Assembly: GCF_001942305.1 (NCBI RefSeq)
Contig: NZ_MKKE01000031.1
Location: forward strand, 1 to 51,585
From: Saccharomonospora sp. CUA-673
GTDB lineage: Bacteria > Actinomycetota > Actinomycetes > Mycobacteriales > Pseudonocardiaceae
Length of the DNA: 51,585 nucleotides
Direction of reading: 5' to 3'
Shown here: positions 23,517-32,289 of the stretch, in pieces
How the letters are laid out: each line of letters opens with the position of its first letter
Position numbering within the stretch: the first letter of the stretch is position 1
Notes under the pieces: generated by a model
What the model was told of the DNA's origin: nothing
Databases searched by the model: none
The model's input: the letters and a program-made list of their open reading frames with translations, nothing else
Program-made: the position numbers and the translations under genes

Positions 23517-24299
23517 GTGGTGCGAAAAGACGGCAGGAACGACGACCAGCTTCGTGACGTACGGATTACCCGGGGCTTCCAGCAGTGGCCCGCGGGATCG
23601 GTACTGATCGAGTTCGGTGACACGAAGGTGCTGTGCGCGGCGAGCGTGACCGACGGCGTGCCCCGCTGGCGGGCGGGATCGGGACTCGGCTGGGTCACCG
23701 CCGAGTACGCGATGTTGCCGTCGGCGACGCACGAACGCGGCAGCCGCGAGTCCGTGAAGGGCAAGATCGGTGGGCGGACCCACGAGATCAGCAGGCTCAT
23801 CGGCCGTTCGCTGCGCTCGTGCATCGACCTCGCCGCGCTGGGCGAGAACACGATCCAGCTCGACTGCGACGTCATCCAGGCCGACGGGGGCACCCGCACG
23901 GCGGCCATCACCGGTGGTTACGTGGCGTTGGCCGATGCGATCACGTGGCTCGGCGCCGCGGGCAAGCTCGCCGACCCGAAACCGTTGTCGGCGACCGTGT
24001 CGGCCATCAGCGTCGGCGTCGTCGACGGGCGGGTGCGGCTCGACCTGCCCTACGAGGAGGACTCGCGGGCCGAGGTCGACACGAACGTCGTCGCGACCGA
24101 CGCGGGCACGCTCATCGAGGTGCAGGGCACGGGCGAGGGCGCCACGTTCACGCGGTCCACGCTGGACAAGATGCTCGACCTCGCGCAGGCCGGCTGCGCC
24201 GAACTGGCCCGCAAGCAGGCCGAGGCGCTCGCCGAGCCGTACCCCGGCACGCTGCCCGAGCCGGTGCGCACCGACAAGAAGTCGAAGGGCGGCAAGTGA
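23517..24299 (+). CDS. rph: Ribonuclease PH
   Basis: Phosphorolytic 3'-5' exoribonuclease trimming tRNA 3' ends; forms a hexamer. 260 residues from GTG at 23517. [73 protein letters not shown] and [21 protein letters not shown] are all family hallmarks, including phosphate-binding Arg and catalytic Asp. The stop overlaps rdgB. Confidence 0.95.
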   Translation: MVRKDGRNDDQLRDVRITRGFQQWPAGSVLIEFGDTKVLCAASVTDGVPRWRAGSGLGWVTAEYAMLPSATHERGSRESVKGKIGGRTHEISRLIGRSLRSCIDLAALGENTIQLDCDVIQADGGTRTAAITGGYVALADAITWLGAAGKLADPKPLSATVSAISVGVVDGRVRLDLPYEEDSRAEVDTNVVATDAGTLIEVQGTGEGATFTRSTLDKMLDLAQAGCAELARKQAEALAEPYPGTLPEPVRTDKKSKGGK

Positions 24300-24937
24300 G
24301 CACGCGCCTTCTGCTCGCCACCCGCAACGCCGGAAAGCTCGAGGAACTGCGGCGCATCGTCGCGGCCGCCGGCCTCGGCGACGTCGAGATCCTCGGACTG
24401 TCCGATGTGGAGGAATTCGACGAGGCGCCGGAGACCGGTGCGACGTTCGAGGAGAACGCCGTGGCGAAGGCGCGCGACGCCGCCGTCGCCACGGGACTGC
24501 CGGCGATCGCCGACGACTCCGGGCTCGCCGTCGACGCGCTGAACGGCATGCCGGGCGTATTGTCGGCCCGCTGGGCCGGGCGGCACGGCGACGACGAGGC
24601 GAACCTGCGGCTCCTGCTCGGCCAGCTCCAGGACGTGCCCGCCGAACGCAGGGGAGCGGGCTTCGTGTCCGCCGCCGCGTTCGTCGTCCCGGACGCGGCC
24701 GTTCCCGGCGGGTCCGGGGTGGGTGGCTCCGAGGTGGTGGTCCGCGGCGAATGGCGCGGCACGATCATCGACGAGCCGCGCGGCACCAACGGGTTCGGCT
24801 ACGACCCGATCTTCGTGCCCGAGGGCGGGACGCGGACCTCGGCCGAGCTCGAACCGGCCGAGAAGGACGCCGACTCCCACCGCGGCCGCGCCCTCCGCGC
24901 CCTCCTCCCGCACCTGAACCGCTTCGCCACCGCCTGA
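24296..24937 (+). CDS. rdgB: XTP/dITP pyrophosphatase RdgB (HAM1 family)
   Basis: Removes non-canonical purine triphosphates such as dITP and XTP. 213 residues from GTG at 24296, overlapping the rph stop. [18 protein letters not shown] at the N-terminus, [43 protein letters not shown] and [16 protein letters not shown] with the family signature SHRGRALR are present. Ends at a bidirectional terminator shared with bcp. Confidence 0.95.
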   Translation: MSTRLLLATRNAGKLEELRRIVAAAGLGDVEILGLSDVEEFDEAPETGATFEENAVAKARDAAVATGLPAIADDSGLAVDALNGMPGVLSARWAGRHGDDEANLRLLLGQLQDVPAERRGAGFVSAAAFVVPDAAVPGGSGVGGSEVVVRGEWRGTIIDEPRGTNGFGYDPIFVPEGGTRTSAELEPAEKDADSHRGRALRALLPHLNRFATA

Positions 24938-24951
24938 GAAGCACAGCAGAG

Positions 24952-24994
24952 TCCCAAGGGCCCTAGGTTCGCGTCACGCACATAGCCCTTGGGA
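24952..24994. terminator. Bidirectional terminator between rdgB and bcp
   Basis: TCCCAAGGGC (24952-24961) pairs with GCCCTTGGGA (24985-24994) across a 23-nt loop, between two convergent genes. Its left arm and flank resemble the terminator at 12873-12969. Confidence 0.65.
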
Positions 24995-25011
24995 GCTTCA
25001 CACCGGGCGGG

Positions 25012-25491
25012 TCAGCTCGCCAGGTCGAGCTCCTTGAGCAGCCGGGCGACGTGGTTGGTGGCGCGCACGTTGTACTGCGCCGTGGTGATCACACCGTCGC
25101 CGTCGATGACGAACGTCGAGCGGATGACGCCCTGCACGACCTTGCCGTAGTTCTTCTTCTCACCGAACGCGCCGTAGGCCGACAGCACGGTCTTGTCCGG
25201 GTCGGACAGCAGCGGGAACGTCAGCCCCTCCTCGCCGGCGAACGCGGCGAGCTTCTCCGGCTTGTCGGGGGAGATGCCGAGCACCTGGTAGCCCGAGTCG
25301 CCGAGCAGGGCGAGGTTGTCACGGAAGTCGCACGCCTGCTTGGTGCAGCCCGGCGTGCTGGCACGCGGGTAGAAGTACACGACCACGGGGCTGCCGCGGA
25401 AGTCGGACAGCGAGACGTTGCGGCCCTCGCTGTCGGGCAGGGTGAAGTCGGGTGCCTTGTCGCCGGGTTCGAGTCGCGTCTGCTCGGTCAT
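25012..25491 (-). CDS. bcp: Thiol peroxidase Bcp (1-Cys/atypical 2-Cys peroxiredoxin)
   Basis: Reduces peroxides. 159 residues: LEPGDKAPDFTLPDSEGRNVSLSDF, VVVYFYPRASTPGCTKQACDFRDN with the peroxidatic Cys (first of two, five residues apart) as in the Bcp/PrxQ group, then VLGISPDKPEKLAAF and SAYGAFGEKKNYGK. ATG at 25491. Confidence 0.94.
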   Translation of the reverse strand: MTEQTRLEPGDKAPDFTLPDSEGRNVSLSDFRGSPVVVYFYPRASTPGCTKQACDFRDNLALLGDSGYQVLGISPDKPEKLAAFAGEEGLTFPLLSDPDKTVLSAYGAFGEKKNYGKVVQGVIRSTFVIDGDGVITTAQYNVRATNHVARLLKELDLAS

Positions 25492-25530
25492 GTCCGCAGC
25501 GTATCCGACGCCTGCGCACCGGCAGGCGGC

Positions 25531-26085
25531 TCAGGCCCCGCCGTGGTAGACGGCCCGCGCGGGTTCGTTCGGGTCGGGTTGGACAGCCAGTTCGAACGTG
25601 CCCGAGCCCTCCGGGGCGACGAACGCGAACGGTAGTTCCACCCGGTCGCCGGGGATGAGGTCGCGGTCGGCGTCGACGATGCCCGGATACCCCTGGGCCG
25701 GGTCGACGACCTGCACGAGCTGCTCGTCGTCGGCGAAGGCGCGCACGGACAGCCGCGAGAGCCGGTACGGCTTGGCCGACTCGTTGCGCACCTTGACGGT
25801 GACCGCCGCGGCGCGGTCGGTGTCCGGGTAGGCCGCGTCGCCCGGGGTGAACGTCTGCGGTTCGGACACCTGCACCACCAGGTCGGAGGCGAACCGGTGG
25901 TCGGAGCCGAACAGCACGGCGTGCCGCACGGGCGCGATCGTGGTGTCCCCGCTCGGGGCCGCCCTGGTCACCTCGGGGGTGCCGGGCGGGAGCGCTCCGG
26001 CGGCGGGTGCCCCGGCGGGTTCGGCGCCACAGGCGGTGAGTGCCAGAAGCGCGCAGACAGCCAGAGCCGGCCTGTCCTTTCGCAC
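25531..26085 (-). CDS. Secreted lipoprotein with DUF4352-like domain
   Basis: 184 residues from GTG at 26085, with AGGAG 8 nt upstream. A lipoprotein signal (KDRPALAVCALLALTAC, lipobox L-T-A-C) predicts membrane anchoring. The mature part is Ala/Pro-rich, then a beta-rich domain (YPDTDRAAAVTVKVRNESAKPYRLSRLSVRAF and DRDLIPGDRVELPFAFVAPEGSGTFELAVQP) like the immunoprotective/DUF4352 extracellular domains. Function unknown. The longer frame upstream is not needed. Confidence 0.72.
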   Translation of the reverse strand: MRKDRPALAVCALLALTACGAEPAGAPAAGALPPGTPEVTRAAPSGDTTIAPVRHAVLFGSDHRFASDLVVQVSEPQTFTPGDAAYPDTDRAAAVTVKVRNESAKPYRLSRLSVRAFADDEQLVQVVDPAQGYPGIVDADRDLIPGDRVELPFAFVAPEGSGTFELAVQPDPNEPARAVYHGGA

Positions 26086-26342
26086 TGCTGTCGCTCCTGT
26101 TCCGCCCCGCGCGCGGCCCCGATACGGATTCCGGCGCTGGCTCGTCCTGGGCCGCAGGCTCGTCGGTGAGCGTCGGCCGGGCGCCGCGGCGACGCCCATC
26201 GGCCACTGTGCTCGTGGTCCGTGCGGGGGTGCCAGCTGCGGCGGGGGGTTGAGGCGGACCTGGTTCTGCCCTGTGTCCTGGCCGTGACCCGGGGTTGTCG
26301 TACGTCACATCCGCCCGCGCGGCGCGGTGGCCGGGGTCCGCG

Positions 26343-26525
26343 TCACAGGGCCAGGGCGAACAGCAGGATGAACACGGCGAGGGTGACGAGCCAGGCGACG
26401 ATGAGCCAGCCCCAGTCGCGCCACGGATCGACAATGCGGTTGTCCTCGCCGGGCACGTAGACTCCGCGTAGTTCGAACCAGTCGGCGACACGTCCCGGCC
26501 AGCTCAGCGGACCTCGTTCGGACAT
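26343..26525 (-). CDS. Small single-pass membrane protein
   Basis: 60 residues, ATG at 26525 with AGGAGG 5 nt before it. The N-terminus is soluble (WPGRVADWFELRGVYVPGEDNRIVDPWRDWG), followed by one strong transmembrane helix (WLIVAWLVTLAVFILLFALAL) at the very end. Not recognised; the RBS and composition support a real gene. The ~255 bp between it and the lipoprotein gene upstream show nothing I can name. Confidence 0.65.
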   Translation of the reverse strand: MSERGPLSWPGRVADWFELRGVYVPGEDNRIVDPWRDWGWLIVAWLVTLAVFILLFALAL

Positions 26526-26612
26526 GTCACCTCCTGTGTTCGTGTCCCGCGCGTGAGCGTACCGCTGCGGCGGGTACTCCGGGACCGACCCGCACCTGCG
26601 AGGAGGACCCCC

Positions 26613-27550
26613 ATGTCGACCGTGACCCGTGACGACGCCTGGCCTGCGTTGGCCACCGGCGACTGGCAGCCCACCCGCGACACGTTGCACATGTGGTTGC
26701 AGGTCGTCGGCAAGATCCGCATGGCGCAGGCGCCCATGCTCAACCACTGGTGGCAGGTGCCGCTGTACGTGTCGCGCGTGGGCTGACGACGTCGTCGATC
26801 CCGCACGGCGGTGCGGTGTTCGACATGGAGTTCGACTTCGTCGCGAGCGTGCTGCGGATCCGTTCGAGTCGCGGTTCGGAGCGGGAGGTGCGGCTGGAGC
26901 CGAAGTCCGTCGCGACGTTCCACCAGCAGGTCATGGACGCGCTGGCGGACCTGGGGCTCGACGTGTCGATCATGGCGACGCCGGTGGAGGTGCCGGAGGC
27001 GATCCCGTTCGCCGAGGACGTGGCCGAACGGACCTACGACGCCGAGCACGCGCGGCGGTTCTGGGGTCAGCTGATCGCGGCCGATCGGGTGCTGCACCGG
27101 TTCCGGTCGTGGTTCTACGGCAAGAGCAGCCCGGTGCACTTCTTCTGGGGCGCGATGGATCTGGCGTGCACGCGGTTCTCGGGCCGGGCGGCCCCGCAAC
27201 ATCCCGGCGGCGCGCCGAACTGCGCGGACTGGGTGATGGTCGAGGGCTATTCGCACGAGTTGTACAGCTGCGGATTCTGGCCCGGTGGCGGCGCCGAGGG
27301 CGCGTTCTACGCCTACGCCTATCCCGAGCCGGACGGGTTCGCGCGGCACCCGGTGCGGCCCGACGGTGCCGCCTACGTGGCCGAACTGGGCGAGTACGTG
27401 CTGCCGTACGAGGCGGCCAGGGCCACCGGCGATCCGGACGGTGCGGTGTTGGCGTTCCTGCAGACCACGTACGAGGCGGCGGCCGACCGGGGTGGTTGGG
27501 ACCGCGAGGCCCTCGAGGACCATCCGCACCGCGAGGTCCTGCCGTTCTGA
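26613..27550 (+). CDS. DUF5996 family protein (frameshift near 26775)
   Basis: ATG at 26613 with AGGAGG upstream. DAWPALATGDWQPTRDTLHMWLQVVGKIRMAQAPMLNHWWQVPLYVS is the DUF5996 start. One G is missing after YVS (TCG-GCG-CGT), then ARGLTTSSIPHGGAVFDMEFDFV continues in the next frame. Later come HRFRSWFYGKSSPVHFFWGAMDLACTRFSGR and ADWVMVEGYSHELYSCGFWPGG, conserved in the family. 312 residues when repaired. The family has no known activity. It ends 5 nt from the convergent LysR gene. Confidence 0.82.
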
Positions 27551-27555
27551 CCGCC

Positions 27556-28476
27556 TCAGCCGTCGGTGCCGCCGTCGCCGAGCTGGGCGGCGTCGGCGAG
27601 GGCGTCGAGGCAGGCCTCGAGCGCCGGTCGCGGGTGGGGTTCGGCCGTCACGGCGTACAGGGTGCGCCGCGGCGCGGGGTCGTCGACCCGGACGGGCCGG
27701 ACGTCGTGGCCGGAGGCCACGGCCAGGGCCATGGCCGGCAGGAGCGCGACGGCGCCGAGGCCGGCCACGAGGGAGAACACGGTCGCGTAGCCGGTCACGT
27801 AGTGGCGGATGTCGGGTTCGATGCCGCGTTCGCGGAGGGTGTGGCAGAGCCAGGCGTTCGCGCGTGAGCCGGCTGTCCAGGACACCCAGCGGTCGCGGGC
27901 GAGTTCGGGTGCGTCGATGGTGTCCTGGTCGGCGCGCGGGTCGGTGGCGGGCAGCATGACGCGGGCGGTGTCGTCGCGCAGAGCGCGCCAGTGGGTGTGG
28001 GGTGGCCGGGTGAGGGGCATGTTGTCCCAGCTCTCGACGACGGCGACGTCGAGTTGGCCGTTGACGAGCATCGGCAGGCTGCGTTCGGGTTCGGCCTCGA
28101 TCACCGCCGGTTCGACGTCGGGGTGCGCGCCGGCGAGCGAGGTGAGGGCGCGGGTGACGAACGTGTACACCCCGGTGGGGATCGAGCCGACGCGCATGGG
28201 TCCGGTGATGTCGCCGGACAGGGCGTCGAGGCGGGTGCGGGCGAGGGCCAGTTCGCCGAGCACGGTGTCGGCGGAGTCGGCGAGCACGCGGCCGGCGGGC
28301 GTGAGTTTGACGCTGCGGCCGTGGGGGAGGAGCAACCGCGTGCCGACGTCGCGTTCCAATTTGGACAGTTGTTGGGATACCGCGGACGGGGTCAGGTGCA
28401 GTGCCTCGGCGGCTGCGGCGAGGGTGCCGTGGCGGTCGACGGCGTGCAGTGCCTGGAGGCGTTCGGTGCGGAACAC
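27556..28476 (-). CDS. LysR-type transcriptional regulator
   Basis: 306 residues from GTG at 28476. The winged helix-turn-helix is at the N-terminus (ALHAVDRHGTLAAAAEALHLTPSAVSQQLSKLERDVGTRLL), followed by the periplasmic-binding-like effector domain (MRVGSIPTGVYTFVTRALTSL). Divergent from the EamA transporter gene across ~126 bp, so that gene is its likely target. Confidence 0.9.
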   Translation of the reverse strand: MFRTERLQALHAVDRHGTLAAAAEALHLTPSAVSQQLSKLERDVGTRLLLPHGRSVKLTPAGRVLADSADTVLGELALARTRLDALSGDITGPMRVGSIPTGVYTFVTRALTSLAGAHPDVEPAVIEAEPERSLPMLVNGQLDVAVVESWDNMPLTRPPHTHWRALRDDTARVMLPATDPRADQDTIDAPELARDRWVSWTAGSRANAWLCHTLRERGIEPDIRHYVTGYATVFSLVAGLGAVALLPAMALAVASGHDVRPVRVDDPAPRRTLYAVTAEPHPRPALEACLDALADAAQLGDGGTDG

Positions 28477-28602
28477 GTAAGCGACGATACGGCTTCGGCG
28501 AGCTCGGCGCTCCCGTCGCCGGCCGACTCGTCACGGTTCGTGACGGGTAGTGGTGAGGGTTCATCGCTGGTGTCGTCGGGGGTCGGCCGGTCGAATGGGG
28601 GT

Positions 28603-29592
28603 ATGACCCGAACTTCGGCCCTGTCGCCGCCTGCTGTTGGCGAGCCGTCCGTCGCCCCTTCCGCCGCGCCGGTTCCGTCCGGTGTGGACCGTTTCGATGC
28701 GCGGTTGGTCGCGGTGGCGGGTGCGTCGACGATCGCGTTGACGGCGGTGTTCGTCGCGTTGGCGGATGCGTCGAGTGCGACGGTCACGTTCTTCCGGTGT
28801 GCGTTGGCGTTGCCGTTGTTGGCGGCGGTGGTGGTGTGGCGCCGGTTGCGGTGGCGGTTCAACGTGTGGCACGCGCTGGCGGGCGGGTTCCTCGGGTTGG
28901 ACATGGTGTTGTGGTCGGAGTCGATCGCCGCGGTGGGGGCGGGTGTCGCGACCGTGTTGGTCAACGTCCAGGTGGTGATCGTGCCGTTGGTGACGTTGGT
29001 GTTGTTCCGGGAGCCGGTGCGGGTCGCGTTCTGGGCGACGGCGCCGTTGTTGCTCGGTGGGGTGGCGTTGGCCGGTGGTGCTGTCGACAGTGGTCTCGGT
29101 GGTGCCGGGTTCGGCTCGGATCCGCTGTACGGCACGGTGATGGGTTTGCTGGCGGGTGTGGCGTATGCGGGTTATCTGGTGGTGTTGCGGAGGGCGGGCC
29201 GGCGGGGTGAGCAGGTGCCGATGTTGATCACCATCAACGGTGCGGGTGCGTTGGTTGCGTTGGTGGCGGGCGTGGGGTCGGGCACGCTCGATTTGTTGCC
29301 GTCGTTGCCCACGTTGGGATGGGTTGCGGTGTTGGCGGTGACGGGCCAGATCGTGGGCTGGTTGTTGATCGGTGCGGCCATCCCGCGGCTGCCGGCGGCG
29401 CTGGGTGGCACGTTGTTGTTGGTGCAGCCGGTGGGTGCCGTGTTGTTGGGCGTGGTGATCCTGGCGGAGCGCCCCTCGCCGTTGCAGTTGGTGGGCTGCG
29501 CGGTCGTCGTCGCGTCGGTGGCCTTGGCGGCGCGCGCGAAGCAGCCGGAGCCGACGGTCGGTCAGGGTGTGGTGCGGACCCCGTCGACGTAG
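28603..29592 (+). CDS. EamA/DMT-family membrane transporter
   Basis: 329 residues with about ten hydrophobic helices and two internal EamA repeats: DARLVAVAGASTIALTAVFVALADASSATVTFFRCALALPLL and the second after PLYGTVMGLLAGVAYAGYLVVLRRAG. These export small metabolites or amino acids. Substrate unknown. Paired with the divergent LysR gene. The 3' end overlaps the convergent methyltransferase by 31 nt. Confidence 0.88.
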   Translation: MTRTSALSPPAVGEPSVAPSAAPVPSGVDRFDARLVAVAGASTIALTAVFVALADASSATVTFFRCALALPLLAAVVVWRRLRWRFNVWHALAGGFLGLDMVLWSESIAAVGAGVATVLVNVQVVIVPLVTLVLFREPVRVAFWATAPLLLGGVALAGGAVDSGLGGAGFGSDPLYGTVMGLLAGVAYAGYLVVLRRAGRRGEQVPMLITINGAGALVALVAGVGSGTLDLLPSLPTLGWVAVLAVTGQIVGWLLIGAAIPRLPAALGGTLLLVQPVGAVLLGVVILAERPSPLQLVGCAVVVASVALAARAKQPEPTVGQGVVRTPST

Positions 29593-29969
29593 AGCGGCGC
29601 GCCGGGTGCGAGTGCGGCGCGGATTCGTGCGCGCGCGTGGATGCCGGTGGTGGGGTGTCGCCCGTCGAGGGCGCCGACCCGGTTGGCGAAGGCCAGGTCG
29701 TACGGCGGCTCGTCGGGGGAGAGCGTGAGGTCCTCGGCGGCTGCGAGGCGCACCGCGAGGAGCCCGTCGGCGATGAGGTCGGCTCAGCGTTGTTCGGTGA
29801 GCGCGACGCCGCGCGCGGACCGGTCGACGACGAGGATGTGTCCGCCGGGTTGGATGCGCCGGGCCACCTCGCGCGCGGCGGGCCCGGGTGCGCCGCCGAT
29901 CTCGAGCACGCGGAGGCCGGGTTTCAGGGGCAGCGCGTCGACGACGGCGGCGAGTCGTGGGGACAGCAT
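29562..29969 (-). pseudogene. Small SAM methyltransferase interrupted by in-frame TGA
   Basis: ATG at 29969 opens MLSPRLAAVVDALPLKPGLRVLEIGGAPGPAAREVARRI (motif I of class I methyltransferases), VVDRSARGVALTEQR, then TGA at 29784-29786. The same frame continues after the stop as ADLIADGLLAVRLAAAEDLTLSPDEPPYDLAFANRVGALDGRHP, which is the expected downstream part. So a CGA to TGA change, a sequence error or true inactivation is likely; the rest is intact to the stop at 29562. 135 codons in all. I keep it as a broken gene. Confidence 0.6.
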
Positions 29970-29998
29970 TCGTGCTCCAAGGGGTCCGGTTGGCGACC

Positions 29999-30062
29999 CA
30001 GAATGCCAACACTGCGCCGCAGAATGCTGACACGGCGACGTGAGTTGCCAACACGGTGCGGG
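29999..30062 (+). repeat. 21-bp tandem repeat, short cluster before the tRNA
   Basis: Three units with a 21-bp period (GAATGCCAACACTGCGCC..., GAATGCTGACACGGCGAC..., AGTTGCCAACACGGTG...), between the methyltransferase start and the tRNA 3' end. Same family as 3241-3318. Confidence 0.8.
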
Positions 30063-30067
30063 GAGGG

Positions 30068-30144
30068 TGGTGGGCCCGGTGGGACTCGAACCCACACTGG
30101 CTAGGACCTAAACCTAGTGCCTCTGCCAATTGGGCTACGGGCCG
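30068..30144 (-). tRNA. tRNA-Leu(TAG)-like, short variable loop
   Basis: Reading the - strand: acceptor (positions 2-7 GGCCCG pair with CGGGCC), D-arm GCC...GGC with GG in the loop, anticodon stem CTAGG/CCTAG with loop TTTAGGT, anticodon TAG (reads CUA), variable region CCAGT, T-arm GTGGG-TTCGAGT-CCCAC, and encoded CCA. Leucine tRNAs normally carry a long variable arm; here it is only 5 nt. Position 1 (C) is opposed by C72, perhaps because one G is missing at this site as elsewhere in the window. Other parts are canonical. Confidence 0.8.
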
Positions 30145-30264
30145 GCGTGGGGCAGCCTAGCGGGCGGCGTCGGCCGGTTGTCGGCGTGGCCTGTGCCGGC
30201 GTCGGGGCGGCGTGATCTAACGTGGCAGCTTGCGCGCAATGCATGCATTCAGCGAGGAGGACAC

Positions 30265-30486
30265 GTGGCTCGCAATCCGGACGCCATCGAACGCGACATC
30301 GAGAAGGCGCGGTCGGCACTGGCGGCGACCGTCGATCAGCTCAGCGTGAAGGCCAACCCGCAGCGACTCGCGAACACCGCGAAGACGAGCGTTCAGGCGA
30401 AGCTCGAGGAGCCGAAGGTGAAGTTTCCGCTGATCGGCGCGGGCGCGCTGGTGGCGGCGCTGCTCATCCGCAAACTCGTCCGCTGA
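30265..30486 (+). CDS. DUF3618 family protein
   Basis: 73 residues from GTG at 30265 with AGGAGG 5 nt upstream. ARNPDAIERDIEKARSALAATVDQLSVKANPQRLANTAKTSV is the family signature, a predicted coiled-coil/helix, and the C-terminus has one hydrophobic helix (FPLIGAGALVAALLIRKLV). Actinobacterial envelope-associated family, often next to phage-holin-like genes; role unknown. Confidence 0.85.
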   Translation: MARNPDAIERDIEKARSALAATVDQLSVKANPQRLANTAKTSVQAKLEEPKVKFPLIGAGALVAALLIRKLVR

Positions 30487-30510
30487 CGGCCGGGCGTTTC
30501 GACGCACGAA

Positions 30511-30545
30511 ACCACGCCGACGTCTCGTGGAGTCGTCGGCGTGGT
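30511..30545. terminator. Bidirectional terminator
   Basis: 12-bp perfect stem ACCACGCCGACG (30511-30522) with complement 30534-30545 around an 11-nt loop, between the convergent DUF3618 and acidic-protein genes. Confidence 0.75.
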
Positions 30546-30562
30546 TCGCGGGATGAGCGGGT

Positions 30563-31288
30563 TCAGCCCGTCGCTGCGGTGTGGCCGCCGGTCGCGGCCG
30601 CATACGTCTTGTCGGCGCCGGTCGTGTCGCCGCCGCCGGCCGATTCGTCGGATTCCGACGCCGCCGCCGCTTCCTTGACCGCCTCGGCCGGGCTCTTGGC
30701 CAGCTCCTTGCGGGGCACGGCGCTGCCGGGCACGGTGCTCGGCTCGGCCGCCTCGACCTCCTCGGCCACGTCCGCCTCGGCCTCATCCTCGGCCACGTCG
30801 GTCTCGGAGTCTTCGGAGGTCTCGGCCTCGTCGGAGCCTTCGGAGTCCTCCGTGTCCTCGGCCACGTCGGCCACGTCGGCCACGGCGACCTCGGTCTCGT
30901 CGGCCTGCTCGTCCGCCGCTTCCCCGTCCGCGGACTCGTCGGCCGCCACCTCGACCTCGGCAGCTTCACCGGACTCTTCGGCGTCGTCGGCCTCGGCGTC
31001 GACCGTCTCGCCGGTGTCCTGGGGGACGTCGGTCTTCGACAGGCGGGCCGTCATGTACATCGAGGTGAACTCGAGTGCACTGCCGTTGAGCAGGTGCACC
31101 ACGGTCGGGTCCTCATCGCTCCCGGTGCGCGGCGCGATCTTCTCGATGAGCTGGTCGGCGCAATCGCGCGCGGCGATGATGCCCGGGGCCGTCTCGCTGA
31201 ACTCCTTGCCCAGGCCGGCCACCGTGACCGTGTAGTCCTCCTCCTCGCGCACGTACACCGCGGTGATCGGTTGAACCACTGTCCTCAC
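30563..31288 (-). CDS. Conserved domain with long acidic disordered tail
   Basis: About 241 residues. The first ~85 (VVQPITAVYVREEEDYTVTVAGLGKEFSETAPGIIAARDCADQLIEKIA ... DPTVVHLLNGSALEFTSMYMTARL) look folded and conserved. The rest is a low-complexity Glu/Asp/Ala/Ser/Val tail (ETVDAEADDAEESGEAAEVEVAADES...) ending in a Gly/Ala/Thr-rich stretch. Start GTG 31288 or 31279. The family is unknown to me. The tail suggests binding of basic partners or metal, or spacing; that is inference. Confidence 0.7.
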   Translation of the reverse strand: MRTVVQPITAVYVREEEDYTVTVAGLGKEFSETAPGIIAARDCADQLIEKIAPRTGSDEDPTVVHLLNGSALEFTSMYMTARLSKTDVPQDTGETVDAEADDAEESGEAAEVEVAADESADGEAADEQADETEVAVADVADVAEDTEDSEGSDEAETSEDSETDVAEDEAEADVAEEVEAAEPSTVPGSAVPRKELAKSPAEAVKEAAAASESDESAGGGDTTGADKTYAAATGGHTAATG

Positions 31289-31553
31289 CCCTCTGCAAAC
31301 GGCAGGTCTCACTGTGCAGGACGTCCCCACCGTCGTCCTATGACGCCGCTTCGATGACCACACGATCGAGTGGCGTCCGGCGTTGCCTCGGATTGTGTTA
31401 CGAGTGGGTGCATTCAGCAATACGAATGCGTGTCGGCTATTACTCAGGGTGAGAACGGTCTCAGTCCCCGACCTGGCATCACCACTGAGTGTCAGCAGCC
31501 AGCCGCGGTTGATGAATTTCCATCAAACGCAGGCGGGAACCGCGGCGGCCGGC

Positions 31554-32201
31554 TCACCGGCCGGTGAGCTGGGCGAGTCCGCCCCACAGCAGGTTGACCG
31601 CGTATTCGGCGATGGTCTCGGGGGAGAGGTCGTCACGCTGTTCGCACCAGATCGCGAGCCGTTCACAGCCGCCGACGACGAACTCCGCCGCCGCGTACAA
31701 TATGCCGGACGCCTCGACGGCCGCCGCGGCGTCCGGATCGACGAAATCACCCATGAGGGTGGCGATGAGGTCCGTCTGCTGTTGGCGGGTGGTCTCGAGT
31801 TCGTCCGCGGCAGTGCCGACCAGCGTCGCCTCGTGGCGCACGAGCATCCAGGACTGCCTGCGTTCGCGGATGAACGCGAAGAACGCGAGCAGGCCCTGGC
31901 GCAGTGCCTCCTCGGCGTTGCCGGCCTGGGCGACGGCCTGCTCGGTGACGCGGCGCAGCTCCGCGCGTGCCTCCCGGATGCAGGCGAGCAGGAGTCCTTC
32001 CTTGGAGTTGAAGTACTCGTAGAGCATCGGCTTCGACACGCCGACCCGTTCGGCGATCTCGTCCATGGACGCCGCGGTGTAGCCGCGTTCGGCGAACACG
32101 GCCTCGGCGACCTGGATCATCTGCCGTTCGCGCTGCGCGCGCGGCATCCGCTTGCGCGGCGCCTTGGTCCCCTTGGCCGGGGTTCTCGCCGTCGAACTCA
32201 C
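31554..32201 (-). CDS. TetR-family repressor
   Basis: 215 residues from GTG at 32201. After a basic tail (PRKRMPRAQRERQMIQVAEAVF) the helix-turn-helix reads GYTAASMDEIAERVGVSKPMLYEYFNSKEGLLLACI. The ligand domain follows. Divergent from the FAD monooxygenase, with a palindromic site between them, so it probably represses that gene and itself. The ~265 bp downstream toward the acidic protein hold a GCATTC-N8-GAATGC inverted repeat (31410-31429) and otherwise nothing clear. Confidence 0.9.
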   Translation of the reverse strand: MSSTARTPAKGTKAPRKRMPRAQRERQMIQVAEAVFAERGYTAASMDEIAERVGVSKPMLYEYFNSKEGLLLACIREARAELRRVTEQAVAQAGNAEEALRQGLLAFFAFIRERRQSWMLVRHEATLVGTAADELETTRQQQTDLIATLMGDFVDPDAAAAVEASGILYAAAEFVVGGCERLAIWCEQRDDLSPETIAEYAVNLLWGGLAQLTGR

Positions 32202-32205
32202 ACCC

Positions 32206-32228
32206 GTAGGCTACCGGAAGTAACCTAC
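32206..32228. promoter_or_regulatory. Likely TetR operator
   Basis: Imperfect palindrome GTAGGCTAC-N5-GTAACCTAC (8 of 9 pairs), directly beside the TetR GTG and about 60 bp before the monooxygenase ATG. Confidence 0.6.
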
Positions 32229-32289
32229 TTCGAGTAAGGTGGACTCGCGGTAACAGGTACGGACACGAGCTTCGGCTGGGAGGCAGGCA

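Noticed and set aside
29784..29786. Selenocysteine at the methyltransferase TGA
   Set aside because: No SECIS-like hairpin right after the TGA and no reason for a Sec at this surface position.
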